Shown: positions 7,586-15,069 of the stretch, piece after piece
Numbering within the stretch: the first letter of the stretch is position 1
Layout: each line of letters starts with the position of its first letter
NCBI GenBank assembly: GCA_025062325.1
Contig: JANXAL010000120.1
Span: forward strand, 1 to 49,005
Length of the DNA stretch: 49,005 nt
From: Roseiflexus sp.
GTDB lineage: Bacteria; Chloroflexota; Chloroflexia; Chloroflexales; Roseiflexaceae
Reading direction: 5' to 3'
Notes under the pieces: model-generated
Seen by the model: the letters and a program-made list of their open reading frames with translations, nothing else
What the model was told of the DNA's origin: nothing
Databases searched by the model: none
Made by a program: the position numbers and the translations under genes

Positions 7586-8746
7586 TCATCCGTTCCCGCC
7601 CTGCTCTCCATCTGACGCAGGCGCATCGGCAGGCGAGGTCTCAGCAGGTGTAGGAGCAGCAGGCGGTGGGGCGGCAGGCGGGGGAGCGGTGGACGCACTA
7701 CCAGGGGGCGAGGCGGCGGATGTGTCAGCAGGCGGAGGGGCAGGCGGGGTCTCTGGGGGAGATTGGGGTTGAGCGGGCTGTTCCAGCGGATCGCGCCCCA
7801 TCCAGAGGAAGGTGACATCGACCACGGCGCGGTCGCCTTTGATGCCGAAATCGTCCCACCAGATGCCGTCGGCGATGTCGATAGCGGTGGGGAAGCGCAC
7901 CTTGCCATGCTGCGCGCGACCATTGTTGTGCCCCTCAAAGAAGGCGGCATGGTCCTGGGGCCATCCCTGGCGCAGATCACTAAAGTACCGTTTTTCCTGC
8001 GGGTCCCAGTAGTTATCGCGCGTATTCCACGGACCGACATCATACACTGGCGCGACGACGCTGCGCCCATTGTAGGTGATGCGCACCATATATTCGCTGC
8101 CGCCGCGACGGGAGAGGACGCAGACGCACGGCAACGCCACAAAACGATCGCGTTTGACGATCCGATGACCATTAGCAGTGCGCCTGCCTACCAGCCCCAG
8201 GCGGGTGGCGTGGACAGTGAACGTCGGCGCGATCGGAGGCGGCGCGTTCTCAAAGGCAGAGAATGAGAGTATGGAACGAGTCGGAGTCAGCCGAAGAGAG
8301 CGGAGCGCTGGCGTTTCATCCGTTGCCAGCAGACGAACGCGGTACTGTACAAAACGCGCTGGTTGGTCGAGGTGCGCCGTTGCGCCCGATGCCAGATCGA
8401 CGACCCACGGCGTCCAGCGTATGCCATCGGCGCTGGCGCGCACGTCGAGCGCCATCTGCGCGCCGCGCGGGATGCGGCTTTCATACACGACCTGCAGCCC
8501 ATCGAACACCTCTGGATAGGCGATCGGGTCGCTGACGAAACTGCCGTAGCGTCCGGCAGCGCCAAACGCCGCTGGCGCTGGCGGCGCATCGGGCGCGAGC
8601 GCAAAACTGCCTCCAGGCACAACAATCACGCCATCAGCAATGCCAGCCGGGTGCGGCGCAGCATAGGCGGGCAACGCCACAGAGAACGCGATCAGCAGCG
8701 CAAACGCGGCAACGCCCCTGACCAGGGGATCAACTACAGGGTGCAT
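7586..8746 (-). CDS. Secreted protein with a double-psi-barrel-like domain and Pro-rich tail
   Basis: This 386-residue protein starts with a signal peptide (hydrophobic residues ~10-28, cleavage near AYAAP). Residues ~60-165 form a beta-rich region (FDGLQVVYESRIPRGAQM, DGIRWTPWVVDLASG) like those in carbohydrate-binding or discoidin-type modules. Residues ~175-320 contain VHATRLGLVGRRTANGHRI, RDRFVALPC and VAPVYDVGPWNTRDNYW, reminiscent of RlpA/3D-type double-psi beta-barrels. The last ~65 residues are Pro/Ala/Ser-rich. Probably a wall-associated protein. An extended -10 promoter precedes it (TGGTATAAT, minus strand, 8789-8797), giving a leader of about 36 bases. Enzymatic activity is not established. 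Confidence 0.7.
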   Translation of the reverse strand: MHPVVDPLVRGVAAFALLIAFSVALPAYAAPHPAGIADGVIVVPGGSFALAPDAPPAPAAFGAAGRYGSFVSDPIAYPEVFDGLQVVYESRIPRGAQMALDVRASADGIRWTPWVVDLASGATAHLDQPARFVQYRVRLLATDETPALRSLRLTPTRSILSFSAFENAPPPIAPTFTVHATRLGLVGRRTANGHRIVKRDRFVALPCVCVLSRRGGSEYMVRITYNGRSVVAPVYDVGPWNTRDNYWDPQEKRYFSDLRQGWPQDHAAFFEGHNNGRAQHGKVRFPTAIDIADGIWWDDFGIKGDRAVVDVTFLWMGRDPLEQPAQPQSPPETPPAPPPADTSAASPPGSASTAPPPAAPPPAAPTPAETSPADAPASDGEQGGNG

Positions 8747-8788
8747 GAAGCCTCGTGGCTTTCACATGTATGGACCAGACGGGGGCGG

Positions 8789-8797
8789 ATTATACCA
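8789..8797 (-). promoter_or_regulatory. Extended -10 promoter TGGTATAAT for the secreted protein
   Basis: The minus strand reads TGG-TATAAT, a perfect -10 hexamer with an upstream TGn extension. The predicted transcription start is about 36 bases before the ATG at 8746. No recognisable -35 lies 17 bases upstream. The rest of the 8747-9072 gap shows no gene. Confidence 0.55.
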
Positions 8798-9033
8798 TAT
8801 TTCCGCAAAAAGTAGTTCATGTATCCCGGCGCGCTACAGGCGGTGTGATAGCCGTGCGGCGCTATAGAAGATCATCGAGTCGACGATAGTGGAGTTACTG
8901 CCGCGTTCAGGGCTGTAATGGCGGCACAACCCGAACCCTTCGGATGGACTCACGCGAAAATAGTACATCTCCTCAGAGAATGGGTGTGTGCAAACTATAC
9001 CACATCGTGCAGTCTCGATAACGCCTTGATTCA

Positions 9034-9063
9034 TGGTACAATCCGGCTAGACAGGCTAGACAG
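9034..9063 (+). promoter_or_regulatory. Toxin-antitoxin promoter and tandem operator-like repeat
   Basis: TGG-TACAAT at 9034-9042 is an extended -10; a weak -35 (TCGATA) lies 17 bases upstream at 9014. Directly after it is a perfect tandem repeat of GGCTAGACA at 9046-9054 and 9055-9063, overlapping the expected transcription start and abutting the AGGAG ribosome site. Phd/YefM antitoxins repress their own promoters, so this tandem repeat is a good operator candidate (inference). Confidence 0.5.
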
Positions 9064-9072
9064 GAGAACGCC

Positions 9073-9327
9073 ATGTCACGCATCTGGCAGTTGCACGAGG
9101 CAAAAAACCGGTTGAGCGAGGTCGTCGAAGAGGCGCTCCGCAACGGACCTCAGATTATCACCAAACGCGGAACTGAGGTAGTGGTCGTTCTGTCGTATGC
9201 CGAATATCGGCGTATGCAACTCGCACACAAGAAACTTTCCGAATTTTTTCAAGAGTCGCCGCTTGCCGGAATTGATATCGATCTCCAGCGCGATCAGAGC
9301 GGTTTGCGTGACGACATACGCATATGA
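9073..9327 (+). CDS. Phd/YefM-family antitoxin
   Basis: An 84-residue protein with the typical antitoxin start: IWQLHEAKNRLSEVVEEAL, then GPQIITKRGTEVVVVLSYAEYRRM. This is the DNA-binding and dimerisation domain of Phd/YefM antitoxins. The C-terminal part (SEFFQESPLAGIDIDLQRDQSG) is the flexible segment that would wrap the toxin. A clear AGGAG lies six bases before the ATG. The stop codon overlaps the start of the PIN toxin by four bases (ATGA), indicating translational coupling. Likely role: neutralise the downstream nuclease and repress the operon. Confidence 0.9.
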   Translation: MSRIWQLHEAKNRLSEVVEEALRNGPQIITKRGTEVVVVLSYAEYRRMQLAHKKLSEFFQESPLAGIDIDLQRDQSGLRDDIRI

Positions 9328-9749
9328 AGTATCTGCTCGATACCAACGTCATCTCCGAATTGATTTCGCGGCGACCGGATCCAAAAGTCATCGCCTGGAT
9401 CGACGCTCTTGATCCCGACGCGGTATACCTGAGCGTCATCACTATCGGCGAAATTCAAAAAGGCGTCGAGAAACTCCCAGACACGAAGCGCAAACGGACG
9501 ATACAGGAATGGCTGCACAATGATCTCCTGCTGCGATTCCATGGGCGGATCACCCCCATTACAACCAGCGTTGCCCTCACGTGGGGAACGCTGACTGCGA
9601 CACTCGAGCGCAATGGACGGCTATTGCCCGCGATCGACTCGCTGGTTGCAGCAATCGCGCGCGATGGCGGATACGTCCTGGTCACGCGCAATTCCAGAGA
9701 CTTTGCGGGCGCTGGCATACCGGTCATCAATCCCTGGGATGAAAGTTGA
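9324..9749 (+). CDS. PIN-domain toxin (VapC family ribonuclease)
   Basis: A 141-residue PIN nuclease. The acidic active-site residues are all present: Asp6 in LLDTNVISEL, Glu43 in TIGEIQKGV, Asp105 in LPAIDSLVAA, and Asp126 in NSRDFAGAGI. The length is normal for VapC. It starts four bases inside the antitoxin gene. It faces the MurT gene tail to tail, with a hairpin (9775-9791) between them. VapC toxins typically cut specific tRNAs or rRNA; the target here cannot be read from sequence. Confidence 0.9.
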   Translation: MKYLLDTNVISELISRRPDPKVIAWIDALDPDAVYLSVITIGEIQKGVEKLPDTKRKRTIQEWLHNDLLLRFHGRITPITTSVALTWGTLTATLERNGRLLPAIDSLVAAIARDGGYVLVTRNSRDFAGAGIPVINPWDES

Positions 9750-9774
9750 AAGTCTTGCCCTGGATGCGCGGGAC

Positions 9775-9791
9775 GCCCACTCCAGGTGGGC
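9775..9791. terminator. Hairpin between convergent vapC and murT
   Basis: GCCCAC and GTGGGC (6 bp each) surround a TCCAG loop; flanking GGA/TCC-type bases can extend the stem. It lies 25 bases after the vapC stop and between convergent genes. There is no T-run on either strand, so termination activity is uncertain; it may instead be an interspersed repeat. Confidence 0.35.
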
Positions 9792-9848
9792 ATCCTGCCC
9801 GCTATCGATCTTGGGAACGAGGGTTGAACCACTGCTGGCGCGGATCGC

Positions 9849-11333
9849 CTAATCCTCCCAGAACGGCCGCGCCCATCGGCGGCGCACCAGTTCGGCGCGC
9901 AGGTCGAGCATAGCGGTGTAGGTCGGCAGGGCATAGAGCGTCGCGCCTGGCGGCAACCGCGAAAGCGCCACGTCCAGCGCCTCTGCTGGATCGTCCGCGA
10001 CGGTCATGCGCTCCGGTTCAACCCCCGCATATTTCAGGCGCACTGCCATATCCGCCGCGCGCGTCCCGCCGACCGTCGCGTGCGCCACATGCCCCGCCAG
10101 GCGCTCGAATTCCGCATCCCACAGCCACGAAACGTCCGTGCCATCGGCGTAACGGTCGTTGATCAGAATGAGAAGATGGAGAAGGGTTGAAGGTTGAATG
10201 TTGCCCGTAGAGACGTTGCCCTGCAACGTCTCCGCCGCCGCCGTGTCGCCTCGTAACGTCTTCGTTGAACGTTCGACGTTCAACGAATCGGTCAGCATAC
10301 GGATGGTTTCGGTGGCGCCAACGGGGTTTTTGATCAGGGCGATCAGCAACGGGCGCCCGCCTGCATCGACCCGCTCGATGCGTCCGAAGGCGGCGTCGAA
10401 GCGCTCGAGCGTGGCGCGAATGCGCGATGCCGGAACGCCAAGCTCCCGGCAGGCCGCAATCGCAGCGAGCGCGTTGATAGCGTTGTACAGCCCGGGGAGC
10501 GGCAGATGCACCTCCATTGCGCTCCCTGGGAACGTCAGGTAGAGGGTTGTGGTTTCTGTGCCGTGAAGGTCCAACCGCTCCAGAGCATAGTCCGGCGTCG
10601 GGCGCATTGCGCCGCACGAGTCGCACCGGTAATGCCCGATATGGGCGTAGAACAAGGCAGTGTAACGGTAGGGGGCGCCACAGCGTCGGCAAAAGCGAGC
10701 ATCGCCGATCTGCGCCGCTGCACCCGAGGCATGGCGCAGATCGTTGAGACCATAATAGCGCACCTTTGCTGACAACCCTTCGCCGAGCGCCGCCACTGCC
10801 GGATCGTCGGCGTTGAGCAGCACGGTCGTCGTGGCAGGAAGTCGTTCGAGCGCAGCCCGCCACCCCTGCGCTACGGTATCCACCTCGCCGTAGCGATCAA
10901 GCTGATCGCGGAACAGATTGTGCAGCACAACCAGACGTGGCGCAGTTTCTGCTGCTATGCCCGGAAAGGCGGCTTCATCGGTTTCAAACAGACCGATGTG
11001 CGCGTGTGTGCGTCCGCCCAGCGATGCGCCAGCCAGCGCCGTCGCCGTCACGCCGCTCATCAGATTGGCGCCAGCGCGATTGTGGAGCGGCGTTCGTCCG
11101 TCGTCCGCCAGTATCGCCGCGATCATGCGGGTGGTGGTAGTTTTGCCGTTGGTGCCGGAGACCAGCACAACCCCACGCGGCAGCGTCGCCGTCAATTTCT
11201 GCAACACCTGCGGATCGATCCGCTGGGCGACGACGCCGGGAAGCGTCGTACCGCCGCCACGCCGCAGCATGCGGCTGGCGATGCCAGCCGATTTCCCGGC
11301 GGCGACCGCCAGCAACAGTCGGAGATCAATCAT
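9849..11333 (-). CDS. murT: Lipid II isoglutaminyl synthase subunit MurT
   Basis: A 494-residue Mur-ligase family protein. It has the ATP-binding GTNGKTTT loop (60-67), the Mur-ligase middle domain with DEAAFPG and LHNLFRDQLDRYGE, and four cysteines (215, 218, 237, 240) forming the zinc ribbon diagnostic of MurT. The C-terminal DUF1727 region has DVSWLWD (Asp406 region) and ends at RPFWED. With GatD, MurT amidates D-glutamate in the peptidoglycan stem. No gatD lies next to it: the next gene downstream is the convergent vapC. Residues ~349-385 are an insertion derived from two palindromic DNA repeats, placed between KNPVGATETIRML and LLILINDRYADGTD. Gene length without it would be normal. Confidence 0.9.
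   Translation of the reverse strand: MIDLRLLLAVAAGKSAGIASRMLRRGGGTTLPGVVAQRIDPQVLQKLTATLPRGVVLVSGTNGKTTTTRMIAAILADDGRTPLHNRAGANLMSGVTATALAGASLGGRTHAHIGLFETDEAAFPGIAAETAPRLVVLHNLFRDQLDRYGEVDTVAQGWRAALERLPATTTVLLNADDPAVAALGEGLSAKVRYYGLNDLRHASGAAAQIGDARFCRRCGAPYRYTALFYAHIGHYRCDSCGAMRPTPDYALERLDLHGTETTTLYLTFPGSAMEVHLPLPGLYNAINALAAIAACRELGVPASRIRATLERFDAAFGRIERVDAGGRPLLIALIKNPVGATETIRMLTDSLNVERSTKTLRGDTAAAETLQGNVSTGNIQPSTLLHLLILINDRYADGTDVSWLWDAEFERLAGHVAHATVGGTRAADMAVRLKYAGVEPERMTVADDPAEALDVALSRLPPGATLYALPTYTAMLDLRAELVRRRWARPFWED
10179..10289. repeat. 111-bp in-frame insertion with two perfect palindromes inside murT
   Basis: Palindrome 1 at 10210-10232 has arms GAGACGTTGC/GCAACGTCTC and a 3-base loop. 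Palindrome 2 at 10263-10285 has arms CGTTGAACGT/ACGTTCAACG and a 3-base loop. The insert adds 37 codons with no frame disruption between two conserved MurT motifs. GACGTTGC-type words also start the intergenic repeats at 16563-16750 and 23924, so this appears to be the same repeat family landing inside a gene. Confidence 0.8.
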
Positions 11334-11348
11334 GGGTGCGCAAACGGG

Positions 11349-12083
11349 CTACTTTCCGGTCAATCCGTGGCGCGCCGCCACGACTTCGGCAATGATACTG
11401 ACTGCGATCTCCTCCGGAGAGTCCGACCCGATCTTCAGACCAATGGGCGCATGCAGACGCGCCAGTTGCTCTTCCGGCACCCCTTCGGCGCGCAGGCGCT
11501 CCAGGCGCCTGGCATGCGTCCGAGGGCTGCCCAATGCCCCGACGTAGCGCGCTGGCGAGGAAAGCGCCACCTTCAGCGCTGGATCGTCCAGCTTCGGGTC
11601 GTGGGTCAGCAGCACCACGAAACTGTTGCTGGTGAGGCGTCCGGGCAGCACTTCATCGGGCCAGGCGTGGATCAGTTCATCGGCATGCGCAAACCGCTCA
11701 GGAGTAGCGAACGCGCTACGCGCATCGATCACCACGGTGCGAAAACCGAGCGTCTTGGCGAATGTCACTAGCGGAATAGCAATATGCACCGCTCCGACAA
11801 TAAACATCGTCGGAGGCGGCGGATAGGTTTCGATGAAGACCTGCACCTCGCCATCGGCGACGGTATAGGTGCGAATGCCGCTTTCAGCACGCAGCAGCAT
11901 CGCCAGTGCATCACGTTCAACCGCTTCATTCAGCCCGGGATCGCCTAGCGTGCCCAGCAATGCTTCGCCGGGACGCGCCAGTAGCTTGGCGCCGATCGGA
12001 CCTGCCCCATCAATGATCGTTGCCATAGCGACTGGCTGCTCGGCGTCAAGGCATGCCTTGAGGGTGGTATAAAGCATCGTCAT
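11349..12083 (-). CDS. XdhC/CoxI-family protein (full-length, Rossmann domain)
   Basis: A 244-residue protein with a degenerate XdhC N-terminal domain (VAMATIIDGAGPIGAKLL, LGTLGDPGLNEAVE, VQVFIETYPPPP). A C-terminal Rossmann-like XdhC_C domain follows (MFIVGAVHIAIPLVTFAKTLGF, VVLLTHDPKLDDPAL, YVGALGSPRTHARRLERL, IGLKIGSDSPEEIAVSIIAE). XdhC proteins protect and sulfurate the molybdenum cofactor for xanthine/CO dehydrogenases. No molybdo-enzyme gene lies in this window. It is followed after 15 bases by murT, so they may share a transcript. GGAAAA precedes the ATG. Confidence 0.85.
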   Translation of the reverse strand: MTMLYTTLKACLDAEQPVAMATIIDGAGPIGAKLLARPGEALLGTLGDPGLNEAVERDALAMLLRAESGIRTYTVADGEVQVFIETYPPPPTMFIVGAVHIAIPLVTFAKTLGFRTVVIDARSAFATPERFAHADELIHAWPDEVLPGRLTSNSFVVLLTHDPKLDDPALKVALSSPARYVGALGSPRTHARRLERLRAEGVPEEQLARLHAPIGLKIGSDSPEEIAVSIIAEVVAARHGLTGK

Positions 12084-12562
12084 CGTATTTTCCGTTCACA
12101 TAAAGGGTTTCTCATACGACGATCGACTCAGACGTTGAACAAGTGAGATGCCGGAGCTGCTTCAGATACCGACGCGAGGATCCGTGCACGAATGGTCAGG
12201 CGGCGGCGTCCTCACGGCGATGCACTTGAAACAGCGACTGGCGAACATTATGAAATTGATCCGGTAAATCTGTGCCATCAGGCAGCGCACGATCTGAGCT
12301 GCAGGCTATTCGGTATATCTGCACTGCCAGGCTGCGCATTCTCTAAGCTGCGGGCTAAAGACCCCGCTCAGGACGCGGATGCCCCAGAGGAGCTTTCGTG
12401 ACCTCAGCAAGGGCTTCAGTCCGCCGCGTCTGGGAATACTGGACTGTTTTCTTAATCTTCATCAACCGCTCACAGTGGCGGGAACACGCACCGAGCCGCT
12501 TATGTGTTTCGCGTCAGCCCTGCCCTAAGTATGATACAGCGCAAGGCGGCTGCCCGTGGATA
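12084..12562. other. 480-base gap with an interspersed palindromic repeat
   Basis: No gene recognised. An ~80-base element starting GCTGCGGGCT at 12347 and running to about 12426 (CAGCAAGGGCTTCAGTCCGC) matches the element at 18114-18193 in its start, length and 'GAGCAAGGGC' end. It belongs to an intergenic repeat family. The rest of the gap shows nothing I can support. Confidence 0.55.
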
Positions 12563-12877
12563 TCACCAATCGAGAGGCTCGACGAATACGTCGATCATGC
12601 CGCCGCACGCCAGCCCGACGTCCCAGGCTTCATCATCGGCGACGCCGAAGTGCAGCAACTGCGCTTTGCCGGTGCGTATCGCTTCCTGGCAGGCGTCGAA
12701 GACCGCTCCCTCGATGCAGCCGCCACTGACTGAACCAGCCATGGCGCCGCTCGATGAAACTGCCATTTTTGCACCAACTCCACGCGGCGCGGAACCGAGC
12801 GTCTTCACCACCGTGGCAATCGCCACCCGCTCGCCGCGCGCACGCCATTGCTCGATTGCGGGAAGAACGTCTCTCAT
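12563..12877 (-). CDS. XdhC N-terminal domain protein (XdhC/CoxI family)
   Basis: A 104-residue stand-alone XdhC_CoxI domain: MRDVLPAIEQW, VAIATVVKTLGSAPRGVGAKM, AGSVSGGCIEGAVFDACQEAI, FGVADDEAWDVGLACGGMIDVFVEP. The ATG at 12877 is chosen because GAGGT sits six to seven bases upstream and MRDV is the usual family start; an ATG at 12883 is also in frame. It lies 22 bases after the NodB fusion gene and 480 bases before the full-length XdhC gene. Split N-domain plus full-length partners are common next to molybdenum hydroxylases, though none is present here. Confidence 0.85.
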   Translation of the reverse strand: MRDVLPAIEQWRARGERVAIATVVKTLGSAPRGVGAKMAVSSSGAMAGSVSGGCIEGAVFDACQEAIRTGKAQLLHFGVADDEAWDVGLACGGMIDVFVEPLDW

Positions 12878-12899
12878 AGACATACCTCACAAAAACGAA

Positions 12900-14999
12900 T
12901 TAGCGCAGAGTTTCACTCAACGTTGTCGGTTCCAGACCAACGGCGCGGAGGCGGTCAATGACGCCGGGCAACATCCCTGCCGTCGCCGGGCGTCCATGCA
13001 TCAGCAGAATACCTCCCGCTGCCCACGCCGGATCACGTGCTGCACGGTCAAGCCACGCCGGAATCGCTCGATCGTCGGCGCTCCAATAGTACGGAATAAA
13101 CCCTTCCGCTGTGACTGCGGCAATCGCCTGCGCGGTATAGTCGCCATATGGAAAGCGAAAGCGCGGTCGCGTACTTTGACCAGTGATCTCCTGGACAATT
13201 CGTTCGGTCTCACGCAACTCATTCGCTATGCCATCGAGACCGATCCGTGAGAAGGAGGGATGCGTGAGTGAATGATTGGCGATCTCGTGCCCTTCGGCGA
13301 CAATCGCGCGCGCAGCGTCAGGAAAGCGCTTGACCCAATTCCCCGTGACGAAGAACGTTCCTCTGACGTTGCGCTGTCGCAGCGCTTCAAGAATGGCATA
13401 GAGCGTCGCATCGTCAATTTCGATATCGAACGTCAGCGCCACCCTGCCGGACGCCGGGTTGCCGCGGCGCACCGGTTCGGTCAGCCCGAATGCCGGTTCT
13501 CCGTTGCGGAACAGCGGAATCGCCAGCGCCCGTTCAGGGCGCAACGGCGCAGCAGGGTCGATTGCGTTCAAAGCGGCGATCGCTGCAACATCACTGCCCA
13601 GGCGCGCTGCGACGCCATCCAGCGTCTCGCCAGCAGCAACGAGATGAACCGTATACCCGATGGGCGCGGGCAGCGGCGTGGGAGAGGGAGGCGGCAACGG
13701 CGTCGGCGTTGCGGTTGGTTCGCTGAATGGCAGACTGACCGGCAAAAACGCCAGACGCCCGGCGGTTGGCGCTTCCTCAATGCGCGCCGTTGGAGCTGCT
13801 CCCCGAAGCGCGTATGACTCATCAGATAACGATCGCCCTGGTGCACGGAACAGGTATTCGCCGAGGATCAGCGCAGCGCCGAGGGCAACCGCCGCAACGA
13901 AGGGCAGCGGCTGAGTCATCGAGCGCGGGCGCGCGGCGCGGCGCGGCAAGGGTCGGAACAGTACGCCGGTGTCGGGCGCAGCCCGCAGCACTGGCGCGCC
14001 CCACACGTCGCCGATCCGCGCCAGCGCCGCGCGCCCGGCTGTTACGGCGAGATCGACCGGCGCCCCCAGCGCCAGTTGATCGTAACAGAGCGCCGCAAAC
14101 CGCGCCGCTTCGTCCGCCAGCAACGGCGCACTGAACGCAATTGTGGCGGGCAGGCGCTCATCGATCAGCAACGCAGCGCAGAGCACGGAGGCGATGTCAA
14201 GTAGCCGTCCGTCTCCCTCACTGCCGGTCAACGTCACCAGCCGCAGTTCTGCCACGTCTGCCAGCAGATCGATCAGGTCGCCAGCGTCGAGCATAGCGCC
14301 AAGGTCCAGTTCGAGCCGCCGTTCAGGCGTCAGAATGACACGCGCCGCTATATGCAGCACGTGCGGCGCCTCGTCCGCCAGCGCCCGACGCAGGGTTGCA
14401 GGATTGGCGTCCAGCGCCGTCCGCAGGTCGATCCGACCGGCGCGAATGCCAGGCGCCAGTGCGCGTTCGAGTGCGTCCAGGCAGTGCCCATTGCCAGGCG
14501 AGGCGACTGCCAGCACCCGCAGCGGCTCGCGCAAGGGCAGCGGCGGTGGCGGCTGGATGCGCCTCCCAGCCCGAACCAGCGTGTAATCAGCGCGCAGCGC
14601 AGGCGTCCAGACATTCGTGCTGCCCAGCGACACGTATTCCCAGGGAAGCGCTGCAAGCTCAGGTGCGTTGATCTGCAACCGCATCTGCAGGCGCGCGCCC
14701 TCTGCGGCGGCGGAACGCGCAGCATCGAGCAGAAGCGTGCGAACCGGCAGCGTGAACAGCGCCCGCCCCAGCGCCCGACCGACAGTCGGAACGTCCTCAA
14801 TCCGCTGCATCCCCGCGTGGAGCGCCTGGCATCCCAGGTTGAGCAGCGGTTCCGCCAGATGCAACCCCGACACCACGGCGCGTCCGTTGACGCTCGCCTG
14901 CACCGGGCAATGACCGTTGTCATCGAAGGGACCGATGGCGATGTGGAAGACAACCACTGGCGTGGCTTCGATGGCCGACCGGCCCGCAACTGAGTGCAT
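12900..14999 (-). CDS. CHAT-like domain - TM helix - LysM - NodB polysaccharide deacetylase fusion
   Basis: A 699-residue multidomain protein; residue numbers here count from the ATG at 14999. Residues ~10-350 resemble a CHAT (caspase-like) region: LPWEYVSLG, PLRVLAVASP, APHVLHIAARV and LRLVTLTGSEGDGRLL. The usual catalytic HGxG-type histidine and the cysteine of 'LsaC' are replaced (HIAARV; TLTGSEG), so it looks inactive. One membrane helix follows (~365-380), then a Pro/Thr linker, a LysM domain (~447-497) and a NodB domain (~515-690). The NodB part keeps the TFD aspartate, HSLTH, RFPYG and LLMHG motifs, but the first motif is TFDIEIDD rather than TFDDG. The start at 14999 has AGAGGA just upstream; a more 5' ATG lies inside the promoter palindrome. 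The deacetylase would face outside, bound to glycan by LysM. Confidence 0.7.
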   Translation of the reverse strand: MHSVAGRSAIEATPVVVFHIAIGPFDDNGHCPVQASVNGRAVVSGLHLAEPLLNLGCQALHAGMQRIEDVPTVGRALGRALFTLPVRTLLLDAARSAAAEGARLQMRLQINAPELAALPWEYVSLGSTNVWTPALRADYTLVRAGRRIQPPPPLPLREPLRVLAVASPGNGHCLDALERALAPGIRAGRIDLRTALDANPATLRRALADEAPHVLHIAARVILTPERRLELDLGAMLDAGDLIDLLADVAELRLVTLTGSEGDGRLLDIASVLCAALLIDERLPATIAFSAPLLADEAARFAALCYDQLALGAPVDLAVTAGRAALARIGDVWGAPVLRAAPDTGVLFRPLPRRAARPRSMTQPLPFVAAVALGAALILGEYLFRAPGRSLSDESYALRGAAPTARIEEAPTAGRLAFLPVSLPFSEPTATPTPLPPPSPTPLPAPIGYTVHLVAAGETLDGVAARLGSDVAAIAALNAIDPAAPLRPERALAIPLFRNGEPAFGLTEPVRRGNPASGRVALTFDIEIDDATLYAILEALRQRNVRGTFFVTGNWVKRFPDAARAIVAEGHEIANHSLTHPSFSRIGLDGIANELRETERIVQEITGQSTRPRFRFPYGDYTAQAIAAVTAEGFIPYYWSADDRAIPAWLDRAARDPAWAAGGILLMHGRPATAGMLPGVIDRLRAVGLEPTTLSETLR

Positions 15000-15027
15000 G
15001 GTTCCTCTCATCTGGGTGCTCACTTGC

Positions 15028-15043
15028 TGGTACAATTGTACCA
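15028..15043. promoter_or_regulatory. Palindromic bidirectional promoter between divergent genes
   Basis: TGGTACAATTGTACCA is a perfect 16-bp palindrome that gives an extended -10 (TGG-TACAAT) on both strands. It lies about 35 bases from the ATG of each divergent gene (14999 minus, 15070 plus). Only one polymerase could use it at a time. No good -35 is seen on either side. It could also act as an operator for a dimeric repressor. Confidence 0.5.
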
Positions 15044-15069
15044 TGGCGCGAGGTAAGCGTTTTTGTGAT

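Noticed and set aside
12900-15044. Start of the CHAT-NodB protein at 15044
   Set aside because: That ATG lies within the promoter palindrome; AGAGGA precedes the ATG at 14999 instead.
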